Shown: positions 46,429 to 58,838 of the stretch, piece after piece
How positions within the stretch are numbered: the first letter of the stretch is position 1
Layout: each line of letters starts with the position of its first letter
From: Ottelia alismoides
Lineage: Eukaryota; Streptophyta; Magnoliopsida; Alismatales; Hydrocharitaceae
DNA length: 64,000 nt
Assembly (NCBI GenBank): GCA_037367405.1
Contig: JAZKJV010010758.1
Location: 248,001-312,000 of the forward strand
Direction of reading: 5' to 3'
Notes under the pieces: generated by a model
Database searches by the model: none
What the model was told of the DNA's origin: nothing
The model's input: the letters and a program-made list of their open reading frames with translations, nothing else
Made by a program: the position numbers and the translations under genes

Positions 46429-49400
46429 TGATGAATCTCTATTTCATCATCTTTATTCTATCATTTTTGCCTTAAAAACCCTAGTAAATGCGTGCACATA
46501 CCCTTAATTTAGGAATTTTATCATTCATACATTATTGTGTAAATAGTGTATAAAATACGATTTTAAAGCCAAAATTATATAATAAAGAAAAGAAAAGAAA
46601 AAGAATAAAATATTGCAATTATTTTATGGCCTGAAACCCCGACACCTAGGCATCACGATGACTAGGTCAACAAGAAATAAAGTAGGGGGAGATAAGGACC
46701 AAAATACAATAAAAATCCATTTTATTTTAATTCATTTTCCTTCATTTTTGGGACCTATTTTGGTTCCACTTTTTAGAAATCAATTAAAGAAACTTTGTAC
46801 ATAAAAGTTATAGATAATTAAATATAGAAAAAATATAAAATTGATTTCATAAAAAAATATACAGATAAAAAGTTATGATCTGAATAAAATCCAAAACCCC
46901 AAATTCCCAGACCTGTATCTCTCAAATAAAAACTCTAAATGCATCAAAATCACCTTTAATTGTATATAACTTTTAATAAGCTATTTAATGAAGATGGTTT
47001 CATATTTTTTGGAGCTACGGTTTGAAGGTTAGGTTTTGGACCCCTATTGTATACTTATACTAATTAAAATATTCATTTAGTTATTATTCATTATTTTTAT
47101 AATTTATATTTTTATTATATTTTAAATATTATTTATAATATATGTGTATAATAAAATTGGAATAAAAACATCAAGAAATCATTAAAATAAAATACTTGTA
47201 TAAAATACATAGGTATAATACCTTTATCTATACCAATACAAATAATAGTTCTATTTATTTAATTACACATTATACATCTGAAAAATAAAATAAAAATATA
47301 TTTAAGTGTATAAAATTAAGTTATAAATTTATAAAATAATGAATCAAATTAATAAAAATAAAAATACAAAATAAAAATAAGACATTAAAATATATAGACA
47401 AATATACCTATATATAGCCCTAAAAGGTAACATGTACTTTTTAAACCTCTAAAAAATTAATAAAAACCAGAAAAAAATATCTTGTAAAATAATAAACATT
47501 TTTTATTTAATAACCTTAAATTAATAAAATCGTTTATTATTTTTAATCTATTTTACAAATCATTTTTGCCAGGAATTTTCTGGTTGGTCAACGTAGACCA
47601 ACCAGATGGGTTCTTTGGTTGACCTTAATCAACTCTCTGACCAAGGTCTGCAACCTATCAGAGCTGCATTTTTGGTCATTTTCTCCTAATTTTCTAGGTT
47701 GTTTCTTACACTATCTGGAGATACTCTCTTCATGACTTTTTCTCCCCATGGATCAAGGATACACGCCGTTGTGTTTTTTCGTGGAGCAGACCATCGATCC
47801 GCCCATTCTTCTTCGATCTTCGAGCCCTATCACCTCTTGTACAAAACCTCCTCCATTTTTCCCCTTTGAATTTTGAACCCTTCTTGCCCTAGTGAGGCTC
47901 TCTTTCTCGTGTGCTCGGGACTGGAGATGGTGACAGCATCTCCTCCAGCAATCTTGGAGGGTCACACGTGGCGGAGGAGCGGCTACATCACCTTCGTCGG
48001 CCTTCGACGTTAAGGTTCTATCTTGTTGCCTTGACGACCAATTTGAGGCATTTTGCTCCATTTTTCGCTTAGTTTTAATTTCTAAATTGGTTTCTTATCT
48101 TTTCTTTTCGATTTTAGTGTGTGATTTAATTGTAATTTCGCTCATCGAAGTTCATCAGAGGTCGCTCCGAACCCTCCATTCATGCCATTTCGCATCTACT
48201 TCACCCCCGAGACCTCTGAGACCCATATCTGGTCATGTTTGAGTCTTCTTACAGGTCCCAGAAGTTAAAGGACCCCCTTAGGGAGTTGATTTTGGAGGAA
48301 GCATGGTACATGGACCCCATTATCTTCACCGTCTTTGCCACGACGCACCGAGGCTCATTGAGCCATTTTGGCTCCACCGACGAGTCGAGGGCCCTTCCAA
48401 GCATTGTAGGATACCTTCTGCAGTGAAGTGGCCAGAGCAACGCCATATCGTCGCATGAAGCTCGAGCCCTACCGTGTTCGTCCCTATTCTTACAGGGAGG
48501 CCCACGGTCGTTGTATCAGGCCTTGGTTCCAGAATGCCCAGCCACCGTCTGATGTTTTGAACCAGCACCGTTGATCACCATCTGCAAGATCTGATCTTAA
48601 CCATAGAAGCCGAAGCGGTATCGGTCGTCACGGACGTGACACGCGGCATAAGTCACGAAGATCAGTCGTTTGTTCCTGCAGGCATTGGGTATTTTGTACT
48701 CCTACCCTTGCGACTTTTTGTATTTAATAAGTAGTCTACAAACTTTTATTTGTTGTTTAGATATTTTTGTAATATTTGTGAAAGGACCCCATATTTATTC
48801 TATTTGCATTAAGATCCTTGTCCCCGTAGGCCGACAAACTCTGGTTATTTTACAACAAAGCACTCACAGGTTTTTGTTACTTGTTTTTGGTCAAACTTTT
48901 GAAATATTAACTTATAGCTTTTTGGATATTTTGCAAACCAGCCCCCGGAATTTTTATAATTGCGAATAGGTCCTAGCCAGGCTCATGTGCCAGTCACGTG
49001 AACATTGGCGAATTTGTAGGGAAGGCCTTGGGAGTTTGTTTATTTTTGATTAGTCAAGGGATTTAAATAATCAGTTCCATATTTTGTGGGAAAATTGCAC
49101 TCAGGGCCTCACTTTTTCTGATATTTACAAAAATACCCCTGATAAGGTTACAATTTCTCTTTGTTTCTAGTATTTATGTCATGCATCTATAAACCTCTAA
49201 AAAATAAAAAAAATAGCATTAGCTTCCTATTGCATTATACTTCAAAGCCATATTTTTATTTTACATTTTTATCATTTTATTATTTTTAAAAAATCAAAAA
49301 GTGTCATTTTCATCCCTGTTTGCATTATAAAATCCATAAAAAATTATAAAATCCTTTTGAAAAATTCCAAATAAATATTTTTTTTTGTATTTTTGTGATT

Positions 49401-50221
49401 TTAACTTCTAAACCAAAAACCACTAAAAAATATAAAAGAAAACTCCTAAAAGATGAAAAACCCTAAAACCTTTAGAAAAATAGAAAAAATCACTAAAAAT
49501 CACAAAAAATATAATTTTTATTTCTGAATTTTCTTTGTTTTATTATCTCTATTTTAAAATTAATTTGTAGAATTTTTATTACTGTTTATTCTTTTTCTTC
49601 TCCATTTTAATTTCAGATATTTAAATTTAATTCCATATTTTGAGTATTTTGGATTTTAAAAATACCAAAAAAATTTACAAAAAATAGAAAAATGACAAAA
49701 ACATTAGAAAATTATAAAAACATAAATTTTTTCAGTATTTTGGATATTTTACCTACTTTTATCTCTCTCTCTCTCTTGTATATATATTATCTATAGTAGT
49801 TTTATATTTATTTTAAAAGAAAAAGAAAATACAAAAAATATAAAATATAAAAAGAAAATACAAAATCAGAAAATTAATAAGAAAATATAAAAAATATAAA
49901 ATAAAAAAGCAAATAAAAATTAAAATTAAAAACTCACAAAAAATAACACTTATATAGACAAATACCTCACATTCATTTTTGTGCAATTTATTGCCCCGAT
50001 CTACCTGCTTGTTCCCTGTGTTTGACACTCTACACATACTTGCATCTATACACATCTTTGTTGTAGAGTTATAATAAATATTAACTCCGCATCGCTTTTC
50101 ATTGTTTGATCACTGCTGTGGGTTAATTATTATTTGAATTAGGGTTTCGTGCGAGGTCAACTCGACAACTGGATTTCTCACCTTGTGAGATCTCTGGACC
50201 TCCATAAAATCTTTTTCAACA
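46429..50221 (+). mobile_element. E5 5' LTR (3.8 kb)
   Basis: Starts TGATGAATCTCTATTTCATCA and ends CA at 50220-50221. Related along its whole length to the E2 LTRs but clearly diverged. Shares the palindrome region (47580-47605), GC-rich block (47570-48660), hairpin (48976-49009), AT-rich stretch and U5 block TTCCCTGTGTTTGACACTCT near 50012. The five bases before it, TAGCA (46424-46428), are the expected target duplication; its partner is outside the window. Confidence 0.87.
47580..47605. promoter_or_regulatory. Inverted repeat, G-box centre mutated
   Basis: Arms CTGGTTGGTC and GACCAACCAG are perfect; the centre reads AACGTA where E2 has CACGTG. Confidence 0.65.
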
Positions 50222-50223
50222 AA

Positions 50224-50241
50224 AGGCACCGTTGCCAGGGA
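50224..50241 (+). promoter_or_regulatory. E5 primer-binding site (tRNA-Asp type), decayed
   Basis: AGGCACCGTTGCCAGGGA, three differences from the tRNA-Asp complement. Confidence 0.8.
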
Positions 50242-51575
50242 GCAACAACGCTTAGATTGGGATTATATGTTATAGTGATTATTTGTCTTTTTTGCAACTT
50301 TATTTATTTATTTTTGTTTGATATAATTGCTTGACTTGTCTAATCACCCTCTCTTGTTGACTTCGTGCGATGAACCAAGGATCGAGGGAGGTGCTTTTGC
50401 GCACCCACGTGAAGGCAGTGTGAGCTTCTGACCTAGCATTAAAGGAGGCTTGGAGGACTTGAGAAGATAGTCACTTTCTTTAGCATATTTTGTGTATTTG
50501 TTTATTGTGTAATTTGAAGTGAGAGAGAGACCCTTATTATTTGTAATAATACAGGTACTCTGGACTCTGGACTTTCGGGCCCAATTTCCAAGTGATTGTT
50601 CACTTGGGGGCTCACCGCATTTTTTATCAGTTTTCATCGCATTTTCTTTTTATTTGTTTCACGGTTTTGTTTTATTTCTTTTGTGTGATTGAGCCTTAGT
50701 TGTAGGAGCTGCTTGTCAATAGTATTAGATCCAAACACCTAATTAAAGTTGCCTGTGCCTATAGTCTATGTTTGGATCTAGTCAAAAATGAAATTGCTTC
50801 TTATTTGGATTTGAGATCGAGCACCGATAGAAATGCTATATAGCACGTGCATGATCCGTTGTGGTGGACACCGACGAACTTCTGAGACCGGACTTTTGGA
50901 TCTCACCTCTAGATACATAGTATCTTGCACTTTACTCTAATAGCAGTTACTTATCTAGGGAGACTTCATCGTCTTGCATTTGCATATAGATAGATTTCAA
51001 TTCTGCTAAGCATTTTTGCATGAAGAGTGCTGGAGACAAGGTGAGCATTTCTCTTTACCCTCCATTATTGATTTGCCGCTTGCATTTCTTTTCTGACTCT
51101 CCCTCTGATTTTGATCACCTAGGTGCTTAAAAGAGTTGATTCCTCATTAGCTCGTGCATTTCTCACTACAAATCCAAAAAAGTTGATAACCAATAAAATT
51201 GAGACTGCTAACATTACTTGACCTAAAATATATTAAAAAGAAAAATATTATCTTGGGGTGAGTAATCCCCTAATTGTCTTCGTTTTGCATTGCTCACGCA
51301 TACACTAAGGATTAGTGCCAAAATCCCATTTCAGCCACCTAAGTGTTTGCACATTTTTTGTACTTCTTACCTAACTCTAAAACAAACAAGATAAAAAGAT
51401 CGCATTTGCGATCATCACCGAGTTGAGAAGGTGAATTGAGGGTTTGTTTTGTGTGAGTTTTGATTGTGATTGCTTGTGTGCATTCTAAATCCATTGTGCA
51501 CATTTGTGCCTTTTTCTTCACTCTTTTGATTTGACCATCGTGCTCTCCCGACTATCATCTCCTTTTGTTTTTGAG
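50242..51575 (+). other. E5 untranslated leader with hairpin
   Basis: No gene. Homologous to the E2 leader. Hairpin at 50588-50607: CCAAGTG pairs with CACTTGG, loop ATTGTT, followed by GGGCTCACCGC. Confidence 0.75.
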
Positions 51576-51729
51576 ATGGACCCCTGGAGCGATTTCTATC
51601 CAGACTTTGCGGATCCCTTGTTCCCTCCAGTCGGTCCACCTCCCTTTTATTAGGAGGACCTTCCTCCTATTTTTTTTTGATTTTTGTATATACCCACCTC
51701 AGCCACAGTATCATACCTCTGACATCTAC
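51576..51729 (+). pseudogene. E5 protease-type ORF, 5' part (interrupted)
   Basis: Starts MDPWSDFYPDFADPLFPPVGPPPF, homologous to the E2 ORF start, then TAG near 51650. E6 is inserted at 51729/51730. The rest of the reading frame resumes at 63306. Confidence 0.8.
51725..51729. repeat. E6 target-site duplication, left (TCTAC)
   Basis: TCTAC directly before the left LTR; the identical five bases follow the right LTR at 63301-63305. Confidence 0.93.
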
Positions 51730-52079
51730 TGTTGAGTCGACTTTACGTGGTTTAAAAAGTTGATTTAATCAAGTCGTTGTTTTCCCACGATAAGTCGACA
51801 TCAAGCAAACAATGATACAACTACGAGCATGAAGAATGTATGCAAAAAATATGCGGTAAGTAGAGGATCGAATCCACGAGGACCAAGCAAGTTAGCAATT
51901 TTAATTCGATATTTAACACATGAAATGCCAAGTGAAATAATATAGATGCAGTTTGGAAAAAGAATGCTTCAAAGAAGTGGAATCTAATTAATAGAGAAAC
52001 TAAAGGCTACGCTTGGAATACTTGAAATAAAGGAGAGTTCAATGGCTACAAATAAAGAGAGAGATAATGTTCTTCTCTT

Positions 52080-52795
52080 GCACAGGTGGGATGGTGCAGC
52101 TGGACGAATGCCGGTGCGCGGTGGCTACTATCACGCGAAGGAGGATGGCGCATTGGAGGCAGGCCGGGAATGGAGGCATTGCTGCTTGCCATGCACGCAG
52201 CGACAATGCGGGCTGGAGAAGAAGTTCTGCACACAGCAGCGTGTGGACTGGAGGAGAGGAGGAGGAAACACGCAGGTGGGGCACGCGGTTGGCTGCCGGC
52301 GGTTGAGATGCACATAGGAATACGATGACGGGCGTGAGGGAGCTGGTGACAGGACGAACGCCGGTGCGCGGTGGCGCGCTGGAGGAGCGGCTAGAGTGCA
52401 AAGGAGGACGCACGAGGGGGGTGGTGCGCGCAGGTGAGGCACGTGCATGTGGGGCGTGCGTCGATGCACGGTGGTTGTACTAGAGGATGGTGGCGCGCTG
52501 GAGGCGCACTGCTGGATGATCGAAAGAGTGTAGCGGAGTAGGATGGCACACTGGAGGACAGTGGTTGGACGTGCACCCGTGCGCAGCTGTAGACGATGAC
52601 GCGTGCAAGGGGTTCGCTAGAGGACGGTGGCCGATGGCACGCGGAATAGCGCAGCGGAGCAGGATGGCACGTTGGAGGCGCACTGCAGACTGCTGTAGTC
52701 GAGGACACGTGCGAGGAACTGGAGGAAGACAGTGGCGGTGGCACACCCACTGGTTGTTGTAGCCGATGGCGCGCGGGGAGCCGCACTGGACGCTA
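52080..52795 (-). repeat. GC-rich degenerate repeat block in the E6 LTR
   Basis: Made of loose repeats such as GGTGCGCGGTGGC, GGCGCACTGCTGG and GGACGTGCACCCGTGCGC. It contrasts sharply with the AT-rich flanks and lies downstream of the TATA box in the direction of transcription. The counterpart in the other LTR is about 61860-62570. Confidence 0.7.
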
Positions 52796-52900
52796 CACAT
52801 TCTTCTACATGAGAGAATAAGAGAGAGAGAGAAGTAGAATAAAGAGAAGAGGATGAGCCTATTGTCGAGTACGGGGAGAGAGGAAGAGGGTGCGTGAGTA

Positions 52901-52916
52901 GGTCCTTTTTATAGCC
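52901..52916 (-). promoter_or_regulatory. E6 LTR TATA box (3' LTR copy)
   Basis: Minus strand GGCTATAAAAAGGACC, close to the plant TATA consensus. Upstream of it GCCACACCATGTGGC forms an inverted repeat. A CT-rich stretch lies downstream. The same sequence is at 62685-62700. Confidence 0.75.
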
Positions 52917-53432
52917 ACACCATGTGGCTCCTTCTAAAAAAAGGGTTTTGTTTTTTAATGTTATGCATGGGATTAACTTATGCATGGGGAAGGTGTAAAC
53001 ATGGGGAACAGATGTAAGTGGGACTCAACTTTCATGGGGAAATGCTTGGCTATTTTGCAAAAACTACCTTCCCAATTTCTATCCAATAACAAATGTTAAG
53101 AGAAACAATATAATGTTCTTTGGTTGTGTGTAACTCCAATGGATTTTATTCTCTTACTATGATTTAGTTGATGCAGATCATTATTTAAACTTTGGTGATT
53201 AACAAGGATGATTATAGAATAGAGATCATTTTGAATTAATTCATCATGATATATTTCGTCGAGAAATATCAATTTATACTTTAGTTAACCGTATTCTTTA
53301 TGCGATTTTATTTGTTGTGTGCATGGGATTAATAAGATGCCATTTATGTGATATTGGTTTAAATATATCAATCATTAAGGTTGATCTTCACATATTTTGA
53401 GAATGTTATAAGCATATAGAATATAATCATCA

Positions 53433-53467
53433 CACCCCCATACTTATGTTTTGCTAGTCCTGAGCAA
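53433..53467 (-). promoter_or_regulatory. E6 polypurine tract and terminal hairpin
   Basis: Minus strand: TTGCT..AGCAA stem (arms 53463-53467 and 53451-53455), then AAACATAAGTATGGGGGTG (to 53433), directly before the LTR. Confidence 0.8.
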
Positions 53468-55000
53468 GAATAATAGAAGCAATAATGAAGGACAAGAAAA
53501 ATAGCCAAGATAGATCAGGTGAGGGTTTGCAGCAAACATACCTACAAAGTATCGAGTTTTCAGATCCTAACTACATAAATACACAAACATCAGTATAGTC
53601 GACCCATGGATTAATGATTTGTTCAAATTGTCGACTTGTCTTGAGTTTTGTAGTTTCAACAGCCTCTCAGTTCCAACAAAATCAGACATGGTTTCAGAAG
53701 GTCGATCAGGTCAGCTCATCCCTAAGAAACAAGTATTCTCTTTGACTTTGAATAGATATAAACAGTGCTAGTGATGTTTTCGCTTTCATGAGTCAAGAGA
53801 ATGAGCTATCAACACAATCTATCAAGGTACCGAATGATTCCCTACACATATAGCCTCAGTCCTCACCTGAATTCAGGCATATTCTCTTTTCACCCAAGTA
53901 TGTCAGTATAGAAAAAATAGGTCATAGTTTACTGGAGAATGTGACTTAATTTTTGGGGTTTTTCCGTAGACCGCTTTGGTCCGTTGCTCTCATTCTTTTC
54001 CTTTTGTAGAACATAACCCTAGGCCTCTTTGGGCCTCTTTTAAGAAATTAGGTAGCATTATTGGGATGTTGCCATGGCTTGTTGGTGGAGAAGGGGTATT
54101 AGGTGATCTTCTTTCATTGCTTTTGCTCTGCACATCTTTGCATGATTGGTGGTTTTTGGAATTCTCTTGTATTGTGATATGCCTTTTTATGGTGTTTTTG
54201 TTTAGGGTTTGGCATCAAAGGTAGTATCGGCTTAATATTAACTTTGGAGGCACGATACTAGCTTATTTACCGACACACTTAGATTAGAGAGATCATGTTG
54301 CCCTTGAGTCAAGTTCCTTCACTGACTATAGACAAGGTTCAGGCATTGGCACAACCAAGAAGACAACTTCTCACCTCAACTAGATTGTAATTGTATCTCG
54401 TAAATAAACTCAATCAAGCTAAGTGTAATGTGCAGTTACTTAATATCCACTGAAGAGTTTAAGAGTGCTACTAGTTGCTCAGGTGATCTCGTTAGATATA
54501 GATGTTCATTCACTAATAGAGTTAGTGGAATTGAGAGAACAAAGTCCATATGGACCTGACGAAAGCTTAAAAGCTCATGCCTAGTGAAATTCTGATGGAA
54601 TTAAGTGGATTAGGGTCAACTCAACTTCAGTATATGATCTATGCAATGAAAAGCTGATTTCTCAAATGATAGGATAAAACTAGGAAGAACGTATTTTTGG
54701 TGGTTTTCTTGCTTTTTGAAAATATTTTTAGGAGAATTTTTGCAAAATTTTTGAAGATTTTTTTGTTTTTTTTATTTTGAAAAGTATGCAACTTTGAAAA
54801 CTATGCAGACACCCCCATGCTTAACAGAAACCATGCCCTCAAGGTGAAGACAAGTTGTAATAGGAGGACCAAAAGAAGGGGTGAGTGATGTGAAAAGTAT
54901 TTTTTTGGGAAGTTAATAGGAGGACTCATGAGAATGCATGATTTAACGCCTCAACTTGGCGGTGTTGTGGTTCACTTTTCCTGTAGAAGGTATGTTGTAC
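53468..55000 (-). other. E6 3' untranslated region
   Basis: No gene recognised between integrase and LTR (~1.5 kb). The open plus-strand frame 53976-54224 has no visible motif. No hairpin array of the E1-E4 type is seen, and no env-like frame. Confidence 0.65.
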
Positions 55001-56097
55001 AGACAGGCATAGGACCAGATGGTTCAACAACAGATTTCAGTCTGTGACCATTGACTCTAAAAGTAGCATTTGTGTGTGGGTCACAGATTTCTATTGCACC
55101 GTTATCAAAGACTTTGGTTACAATGTATGGTCATTTCCACTTCGATCTTAGATTTCCTGGAAATAGTTTCAATTTTGCATCGAAAAACCATACTTTTTGA
55201 TTCTCTTGAAATGTTTTCCTCAAAATGTTCGCATCATGCCATATTTTTATTTTCTCTTTATACAACAAGTTGTTATCATAGGCTTGTGATATCAATTCTT
55301 CCAGTTCAGATAAATCCAATAGTCTTCTCTTTCTAGCCTCATCATAATCCAAATAACATTTCTTGATTGCCCAGAGTGATTTGTGGTGGATATCTATGGG
55401 TAGATGGCACGACTTTCCATAGACTAATCGATATGGGCTCATTCCTAAGGGTGTGCGGAAGGTAGGCTCGGAGAGCAGAAGGTAAGTGTTGAGACCAATC
55501 TTTGTGATCAGAGCAGATAATTTTCCGGAGGATGGTCTTGATTTCTTGATTTGACAGCTCAACCATTCCATTTGTCTGTGGGTGATAGGCGATTGAGACA
55601 CGGTGTTCGACTCCATTCTTCTTAAGTAGATTCTTTACTGAAGCATTCAGGTTGTGTGTTCCACTATCACTAATGATCACCTTTGGTTGTCCAAATCGAG
55701 AGAAAAGGATGGTCAAGAATTTGACAACAGTGGCGTTATCAGCAGTGCGAGTGGGAATGGCAGCAACTCAATGGGACACGTAGTCAACAACGAATAAGAT
55801 ATGTTGATAGCCTTGTGAGGTGGTGAAAGGTCCCATGAAGTCTATTCCCCAAGTATCAAAGATTTCACCTATATGTATGGGTTGGAGGGGCATCAAGTTG
55901 TGTTGGGTCATTGTTCCATTGGTTTGACAGGCAGGACAAGATTGAGCAAAATGATGGGCATCCTTAAAGAGTGTAGGCCAATAGAAACCACAATGTAAGA
56001 CCTTAGTGGTTGTGTGCTTCCCTGAATGGTGTCCCCCACACCCAAAAGTGTGGTAGTGAGTTAGGACATCGTTGACTTCAGATTCAGGAATACATCG
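55001..56097 (-). pseudogene. E6 integrase region
   Basis: Minus strand. Zinc-binding part HYHTFGCGGHHSGKH...CPACQ (about 55930-56070), FDTWGIDFMGPF (first Asp), IISDSGTHNLNASVKNLLKK (second Asp), NQEIKTILRK (Glu), then LVYGKSCHLPIDIHHKSLW, WFFDAKLKLFPGNLRSKW and a TKVFDNGAIEI block. Catalytic D, D and E are all present. Frameshift between 55342 and 55616, a stop near 55770 and another after RSKWK near 55130. No chromodomain. Confidence 0.87.
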
Positions 56098-56865
56098 TCA
56101 ACATATCAAATTAGTACCCTCTTTGAAGAGCAAAGGGTCTTCCCAGTGGTAGTATCGGGATTGGGCTTTAGTTTTGTCTTTCTTATGTCTTGGCCAGTCA
56201 TCAAGAAATGTGGAAGTGACGATGTAATTGACGATGTCTGCATACCAAGGGAGTTGAGAGGAAGACATGATACTTTCGTATGGGAAGTTATCAGAAATTG
56301 GTATTGTATCTGTGATTGATGAAGGGATTCTCGAAAGGTGGTCGACCACGACATTCTTTGCTCCAACTTTATCTCGAATTTCTAAATCAAATTCTTGGAG
56401 CAGTAATACCCACCTAATGAGTCTAGGCTTAGCATCTATCTTTGTGAAGAGATATTTCAAAGCAGAGTGGTCTGTGTAGATTATGATGTTGGACCCTAAG
56501 ATGTAAGACTGAAATTTCTCTAGTGAAAATACCACCGCCACTAGTTCTTTTTCAGTCACAGTGTAGTTCTTTTGGGCATCATTAAGGGTTTTGCTGGCAT
56601 AGTGGATGTCATAGGGTTTTCCATCTTTCCTTTGACCCAATACTACCCCAACAACATAATCAGAAGCATCACACATGATTTCAAGTTCAAGAGTCCAATC
56701 AGTGGGCTGTAATTTGGGTGCTTCAGTGTTGATTTTCTCAGAAGAGTTAATGACTTGAATGCTTCCTCAGTGAACGTAAAATCTTGGCCTTTCTCAAGTA
56801 GCTTGGTGAGTGGACAGGCGATTTTGGAGAAATCCTTGACAACATCGGCAGTAAAAGCTGACATG
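56098..56865 (-). pseudogene. E6 RNase H and start of integrase
   Basis: A 192-codon stretch (56098-56676) is open and keeps all RNase H signature residues: [14 protein letters not shown] (Asp), [10 protein letters not shown] (Glu), [12 protein letters not shown] (Asp) and VVDHLSR (Asp). It runs on into the pre-integrase segment [13 protein letters not shown]. Upstream SAFTADVVKDFSKIACPLTKLLEKG (56643-56864) is the RT-RNase H connection, in another frame. The best preserved enzyme domain in the window. Confidence 0.88.
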
Positions 56866-57690
56866 ACCTAGGAAGGATCGAACTCCTTTTATATTCATGG
56901 GTGGACTTAAATGGGTGATGGTCTCTATTTTTGATGGATCCACTTCCATCCCCTTCTTTGAAATAATATGACCCAGTACAATCCTTGTTTGACCATGAAG
57001 TGTGATTTCTCCCAGGATAATATCAGGTTTACTTCAATGCATTTTTGTAGGACTCTATCCAAAAATCAGAGTGTTTCCTCGAAAGAGTCTCCAAAAATTA
57101 AAAAACCATCTATAAATACCTCTATAAAATCTCTGATCATATCCGCAATACACCTTCAAAAAGTTATTGGGGCATTACAAAATCCGAAAGGCATCCGCCG
57201 AAATGCATAAGTCCCAAAAGGATAGGTGAAGGTGGTTTTGTCTTGATCCTCTGGTGTTATAGCTACTTGGTTATATCCAGAATATCCATCCAAAAAACAG
57301 AAGAATTCTTTTCTGGCTAGCTTCTCGATTATTTGGTCAATGAATGGCAATGGGAAATGATCTTTTTGGGTAGCCTTGTTGAGTTTCCTATAATCGACAC
57401 AGACTATCCAAGATGTGGCTATTCTGGCAGGTATGTCCTCTCCTTTTTTATTTTTGACAATTGTTAATCCAGCTTTCTTTGGGACAACTTGGAGAGGATT
57501 GACCCAAAGGCTATCAACAATAGGATAAATGATACCTGCACTTGCCCATTTGTAGATCTCATTCTTCACAACCTCTCGTAGATTGCGATTCAACCGTATT
57601 TGCATTTCTCGAGAGGGTTTACTATCATTTTCCAGATATATGTGATGTGTACAGAATGTTGGGCTTATTCCTTTTAGATTTGTTATCTTC
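56866..57690 (-). pseudogene. E6 reverse transcriptase
   Basis: Open from 57605 to 57156: LNRNLREVVKNEIYKWASAG, SWIVCVDYRKLNKATQKD, FPLPFIDQIIEKLA, FCFLDGYSGYNQVAITPEDQ (motif A with catalytic Asp intact), TTFTYPFGTYAFRRMPFGF. After 57156 the frame continues less cleanly through the catalytic box, which reads FIDG (57116-57105) where FMDD or similar is expected: the second Asp is Gly. Then IVLGHIISKKGMEVDPSKIETITHL (about 56915-56990). The missing Asp alone should abolish polymerase activity. Confidence 0.88.
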
Positions 57691-58838
57691 CATCCAATGT
57701 CTGGGAATTCTTTTTCAAAACCTCCATGAGTTGGCTCTCTTGTAAATGATTTAGGTTGGCATTGATAATGATAGGTAGAGTGTGCACATCATCCAAGAAA
57801 GCATACTTCAGATCTTGGGGTAGTGGTTTCAATTCAACAATGGCTGTCGGTGGAGTCAGAGATCCAGTGTTTCCTGAATCTATCACATAAATGGTCTCAA
57901 ATGGTGGTTCCATCATGGGCATGATCATGGCTGAGGTCAATGTGAGTTCAGAGTTTAATGTGTCCCAGGCATTATCAAGCTCATCAATTTCTTGTTCGGT
58001 GAGAGGGCATGGTGGAGCTTCCAGTGCGAGATTCAGATTGTATGTGGAAATTTCATGAGATGTGTTCTTGTAAGTGGATATAGAGGTGTTCAGACTAACC
58101 TCTAAAGGATCTTTGGCGAGATGGATGGGAGCAAACTCATTTTGTATGTTGAGAACAACACATCTCTCTATCCAACCACAGTCTTCAGTCTTAGAGTCAA
58201 AAGAATTGGGTATGATAAGATCAATAGGGATGAATTTGCCATTTATTGAGAATTCAACTTTGCCCCCCTCGTAATCAAAATGTGCTTTAGCAGTAGCTAG
58301 GAAGGGTCTTGCCAAAATGATGGGTGTTTCACTCAGTGTGTTGGGGGAATCCATATCCATAACAACAAAGTCCACAGGAAATTTATGTCCTTGTACTTTG
58401 ACTATAACATCTTCAAGAAGTCCTAATGGTCTCTTTACCGTACGATCGACCATTTCTAAAATCATTGAAACATGTTTCAGTTTCCATAAGTCAAAGTGAT
58501 CTAGGATGTCAGTAGGGAGGAGATTGATTTAAGCGCCATTATCTAATAGGATGCGCTTGAAGGTCAATTCACCAATCATACATTTAACCAAGGGTGCCCC
58601 TGGAACTTTCTTCTTGGTGGGCAGGAGTTGGGAAATGGCATTTGATGTGGATCGGGGAAGCACATACTTTTCTTCTTGGTTTTCCTTATTCTTTTTTCTT
58701 GATTTCCTTTTAGGTGTGCATTTTTCCATTAAGAAGCGGGAGAATGCTAGGATATGTTCAAGGGCTTTTAGGAGTGGGATTTCAATGATAATGTCTAGGA
58801 ACAATTATTCCAACTCTAGATCGATGGTGGAAGATTGA
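57683..58838 (-). pseudogene. E6 aspartic protease and linker to RT
   Basis: N-terminal part (58529-58804): IIIEIPLLKALEHILAFSRF, basic block TPKRKSRKKNKENQ, VPGAPLVKCMIGELTFKRILLDNGA (active-site Asp codon at 58541-58543), then TAA at 58529-58531. Second part (57683-58465): KRPLGLLEDVIVKVQGHKFPVDFVVMDMD, TPIILARPFLATAKAHFDYEGGKVEF, a ~90-residue linker, and PPTAIVELKPLPQDLKYAFL, the usual entry to RT. Confidence 0.85.

Larger units (their letters stand above)
51730..53432 (-). mobile_element. E6 3' LTR (1703 bp)
   Basis: Bounded TG...CA (TGTTGAGTC ... ATAATCATCA on the plus strand) and matching 61459-63300 at roughly 90 percent or above by eye. On the minus strand it begins TGATGATTATATTC next to the purine tract. 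A TATA box lies at 52901-52916 (minus). A GC-rich repetitive block spans about 52080-52795. The AT-rich U3 (52920-53432) and the U5 end flank it. The many overlapping open frames at 52039-52985 on both strands reflect the GC-rich repeats and are not called as genes. Confidence 0.94.

Noticed and set aside
53976..54224. Possible env-like or extra gene in the E6 3' region
   Set aside because: Only 82 codons, wrong strand for E6, no motif.
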